From: Halogeometricum limi
Lineage (GTDB): Archaea > Halobacteriota > Halobacteria > Halobacteriales > Haloferacaceae
Assembly (NCBI RefSeq): GCF_900115785.1
Contig: NZ_FOYS01000003.1
Location: 1 to 64,000, forward strand
Direction: 5' to 3'
DNA: 64,000 nucleotides
Positions 63,205 through 64,000 of this stretch are shown one piece after another. The notes beneath the pieces were generated by a model. That model was not told where the DNA came from and made no database searches. It worked only from the letters and a program-made list of their open reading frames with translations. How positions within the stretch are numbered: position 1 is the first letter of the stretch; each line of letters opens with the position of its first letter. The position numbers and the translations under genes were made by a program.

Positions 63205-63212
63205 TATATATA
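63205..63212 (+). promoter_or_regulatory. TATA box upstream of intact tRNA-Thr
   Basis: TATATATA stands 60 bases before the tRNA 5' end, inside element 2. It would give the rebuilt tRNA gene its own promoter, since the host promoter was left with the half copy at 60981. Confidence 0.55.
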
Positions 63213-63272
63213 CGTCAGGTTAGTAAATTCGGAATGCAGAAGCGGGAAATGGCCGTAGAACGGCTCATACCT

Positions 63273-63344
63273 GCCTGGGTAGCTTAGCGGTAAAGCGCGT
63301 CCTTGGTAAGGACGAGAGCCCGGGTTCAAATCCCGGCCTAGGCT
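63273..63344 (+). tRNA. tRNA-Thr(GGT)
   Basis: Full cloverleaf: acceptor GCCTGGG with CCTAGGC (one G-T pair), anticodon stem CGTCC/GGACG around TTGGTAA (anticodon GGT), T-arm GGTTCAAATCC, discriminator T. CCA is not encoded. Its 3' tail is repeated 97 bases downstream. Confidence 0.96.
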
Positions 63345-63346
63345 TT
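63324..63346 (+). repeat. 23-bp direct repeat, copy 1 (tRNA-Thr tail)
   Basis: GTTCAAATCCCGGCCTAGGC plus TTT, the T-loop to 3' end of tRNA-Thr, repeated exactly at 63421-63443. Confidence 0.85.
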
Positions 63347-63420
63347 CTGCGAAGAACATCGTGGCGAGCAGAAGCCGTAACCGGATTTGAGCAGCGAGCA
63401 AATCTCCGATTTGCGAGTGA

Positions 63421-63443
63421 GTTCAAATCCCGGCCTAGGCTTT
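63421..63443 (+). repeat. 23-bp direct repeat, copy 2 (tRNA-Thr tail, not a tRNA)
   Basis: Exact second copy, 97 bases after the first. The bases before it (GATTTGCGAGTGA) give no anticodon arm, so it is a tail fragment, as downstream of tRNA-Lys. Confidence 0.85.
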
Positions 63444-63558
63444 TTCCGAACTCGTCTTCTGAGCGACTGCTCTCACTTCCGAGGCGACGAACGGACTGTC
63501 GCTCGCGGTGAACGACTCGATGCCACCCCTTTTCAGTGTACAGACGCACCGTCCCAGT

Positions 63559-64000
63559 ATGACAGCAACTACCGGCGACGCGGTGACGTTCGAGTACACG
63601 GGTAAACTGGAAGACGGCACGGTCTTCGACACGACGCGCGAGTCGGTCGCAGAAGAGGCCGGACTGACCGAAGCGCAACCGGACCGCGAGTTCGCCCCGC
63701 TGACGGTCGAACTCGGTACGGGCGAGGTCATCGAAGGGATGGAAGAAGGCCTCGAAGGACTGGCGGAAGGAGAGACGGCGACGCTCACCATCCCGCCGGA
63801 GAAGGGCTACGGCGAGTGGGACGAGGCGAACGTGCAGGAGTACTCCACCGAGGAACTCCGAGAGATGCTCGGCGGCGAGACGCCCGAGGAGGGCGCGTTC
63901 CTCGAAGCGAACAACGGCCGACACGGCCAGATCACTCACGTCGACGACGAAGTCACCCGCGCGGACTTCAACCCCCGACTCGCGGGCGAGACGCTGGTGT
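63559..64000 (+). CDS. FKBP-type peptidyl-prolyl isomerase, cut by window end
   Basis: Protein-folding helper of the SlyD-like FKBP type. The ATG at 63559 opens MTATTGDAVTFEYTGKLEDG; 147 residues are visible. FKBP signatures are VFDTTRE, then LTVELGTGEVIEGMEEGLEG and LTIPPEKGYGEWDE, followed by the insert-in-flap region typical of archaeal long FKBPs. The ending NPRLAGETLV is the normal start of the last strand, so the protein continues past the window for perhaps 150 residues in the long archaeal form. Cytoplasmic. Confidence 0.94.
   Translation, partial: MTATTGDAVTFEYTGKLEDGTVFDTTRESVAEEAGLTEAQPDREFAPLTVELGTGEVIEGMEEGLEGLAEGETATLTIPPEKGYGEWDEANVQEYSTEELREMLGGETPEEGAFLEANNGRHGQITHVDDEVTRADFNPRLAGETLV

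Larger units (their letters stand above)
60981..63319. mobile_element. Mini integrative element 2 (2,292 bp) at tRNA-Thr
   Basis: The element runs from the 5' tRNA-Thr half copy to the intact tRNA; equivalent tRNA positions are 2,292 bp apart. It carries one integrase gene and two AT-rich membrane-protein genes pointing the other way. The shared core includes the anticodon arm, in keeping with a tyrosine recombinase crossover there. Because the duplicated part is the 5' half, the intact tRNA would have been rebuilt with an element-borne 5' half, under a new promoter (TATATATA at 63205-63212). Confidence 0.75.

Overview
The window looks like chromosomal DNA of a halophilic archaeon (class Halobacteria, probably near Haloferax/Halogeometricum). 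The genes are GC-rich and the predicted proteins are strongly acidic. Promoters look like TATA boxes 25-40 bases before start codons, often giving leaderless or short-leader transcripts. The gene content is archaeal: ribosomal protein S19e with a PDCD5-type protein, a class I lysyl-tRNA synthetase, pantoate kinase, archaeal UMP kinase, site-2 proteases, a PitA-type haem protein and an archaellin. The genus is an inference; no rRNA is present.

Layout. 1-9 kb: a glycerol kinase cut by the window edge, a lone archaellin, a copper-type Lrp/TRASH regulator and a small HMA metal-binding protein on either side of a secreted PKD protein with four C-terminal repeats, a transporter, a methyltransferase next to an 86-bp MITE-like inverted repeat, and a DUF4396-like membrane protein. 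9-14 kb: a ferredoxin-type nitrite/sulfite reductase, small haloarchaeal proteins, a ParB-like HTH protein and an M20 peptidase. 14-17 kb: tRNA-Lys with a duplicated 3' tail, then a tightly packed four-gene operon of very acidic proteins of unknown function. 17-31 kb: PepF, a small zinc-finger protein missed by length cut-offs, an M28 peptidase, truA and hisS separated by two sulfatase-superfamily genes, a PQQ-type propeller, an EamA transporter, and the PP-loop/PDCD5/S19e block with a flippase-like protein. 31-44 kb: thiL, a Tat-exported protein, two site-2 proteases, a MobB-like/MoaE fusion, pyrH-lysS, a LURP-one-like protein, a PadR regulator, pitA and an MFS transporter. 44-49 kb: a 24-bp minisatellite in a 0.9-kb gene desert, pantoate kinase, small membrane proteins, an aldo/keto reductase and an alkaline-phosphatase-superfamily protein. 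49-55.8 kb: a fructan/sucrose locus (GH32 facing GH68, with an acyltransferase), a zinc-ribbon membrane protein, an Nmad3-like protein and a lipoprotein.

55.8-63.4 kb is an accessory zone with two very small integrative elements targeting tRNA genes, separated by only about 2.6 kb of chromosomal genes (nadE, an enoyl-CoA hydratase-like gene, a DUF7114-like gene). The first lies between the two halves of a broken tRNA-Gly gene. It carries an integrase interrupted by an in-frame TGA and an intact tRNA-Gly(CCC) of different sequence, which could replace the broken gene. The second (2,292 bp between matching tRNA positions) carries another tyrosine recombinase and two AT-rich membrane proteins; it lies between a 5'-half copy of tRNA-Thr and the intact tRNA-Thr(GGT). 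tRNA-Lys and tRNA-Thr also each have a second copy of their 3' tail 97-98 bp downstream. The window ends inside an FKBP-type prolyl isomerase gene.

The strongest candidates for something undescribed are the tRNA-splitting mini-elements and the four-gene acidic operon at 14.4-17.0 kb. All functional calls come from reading the sequence and recalling family features; no database search was run.
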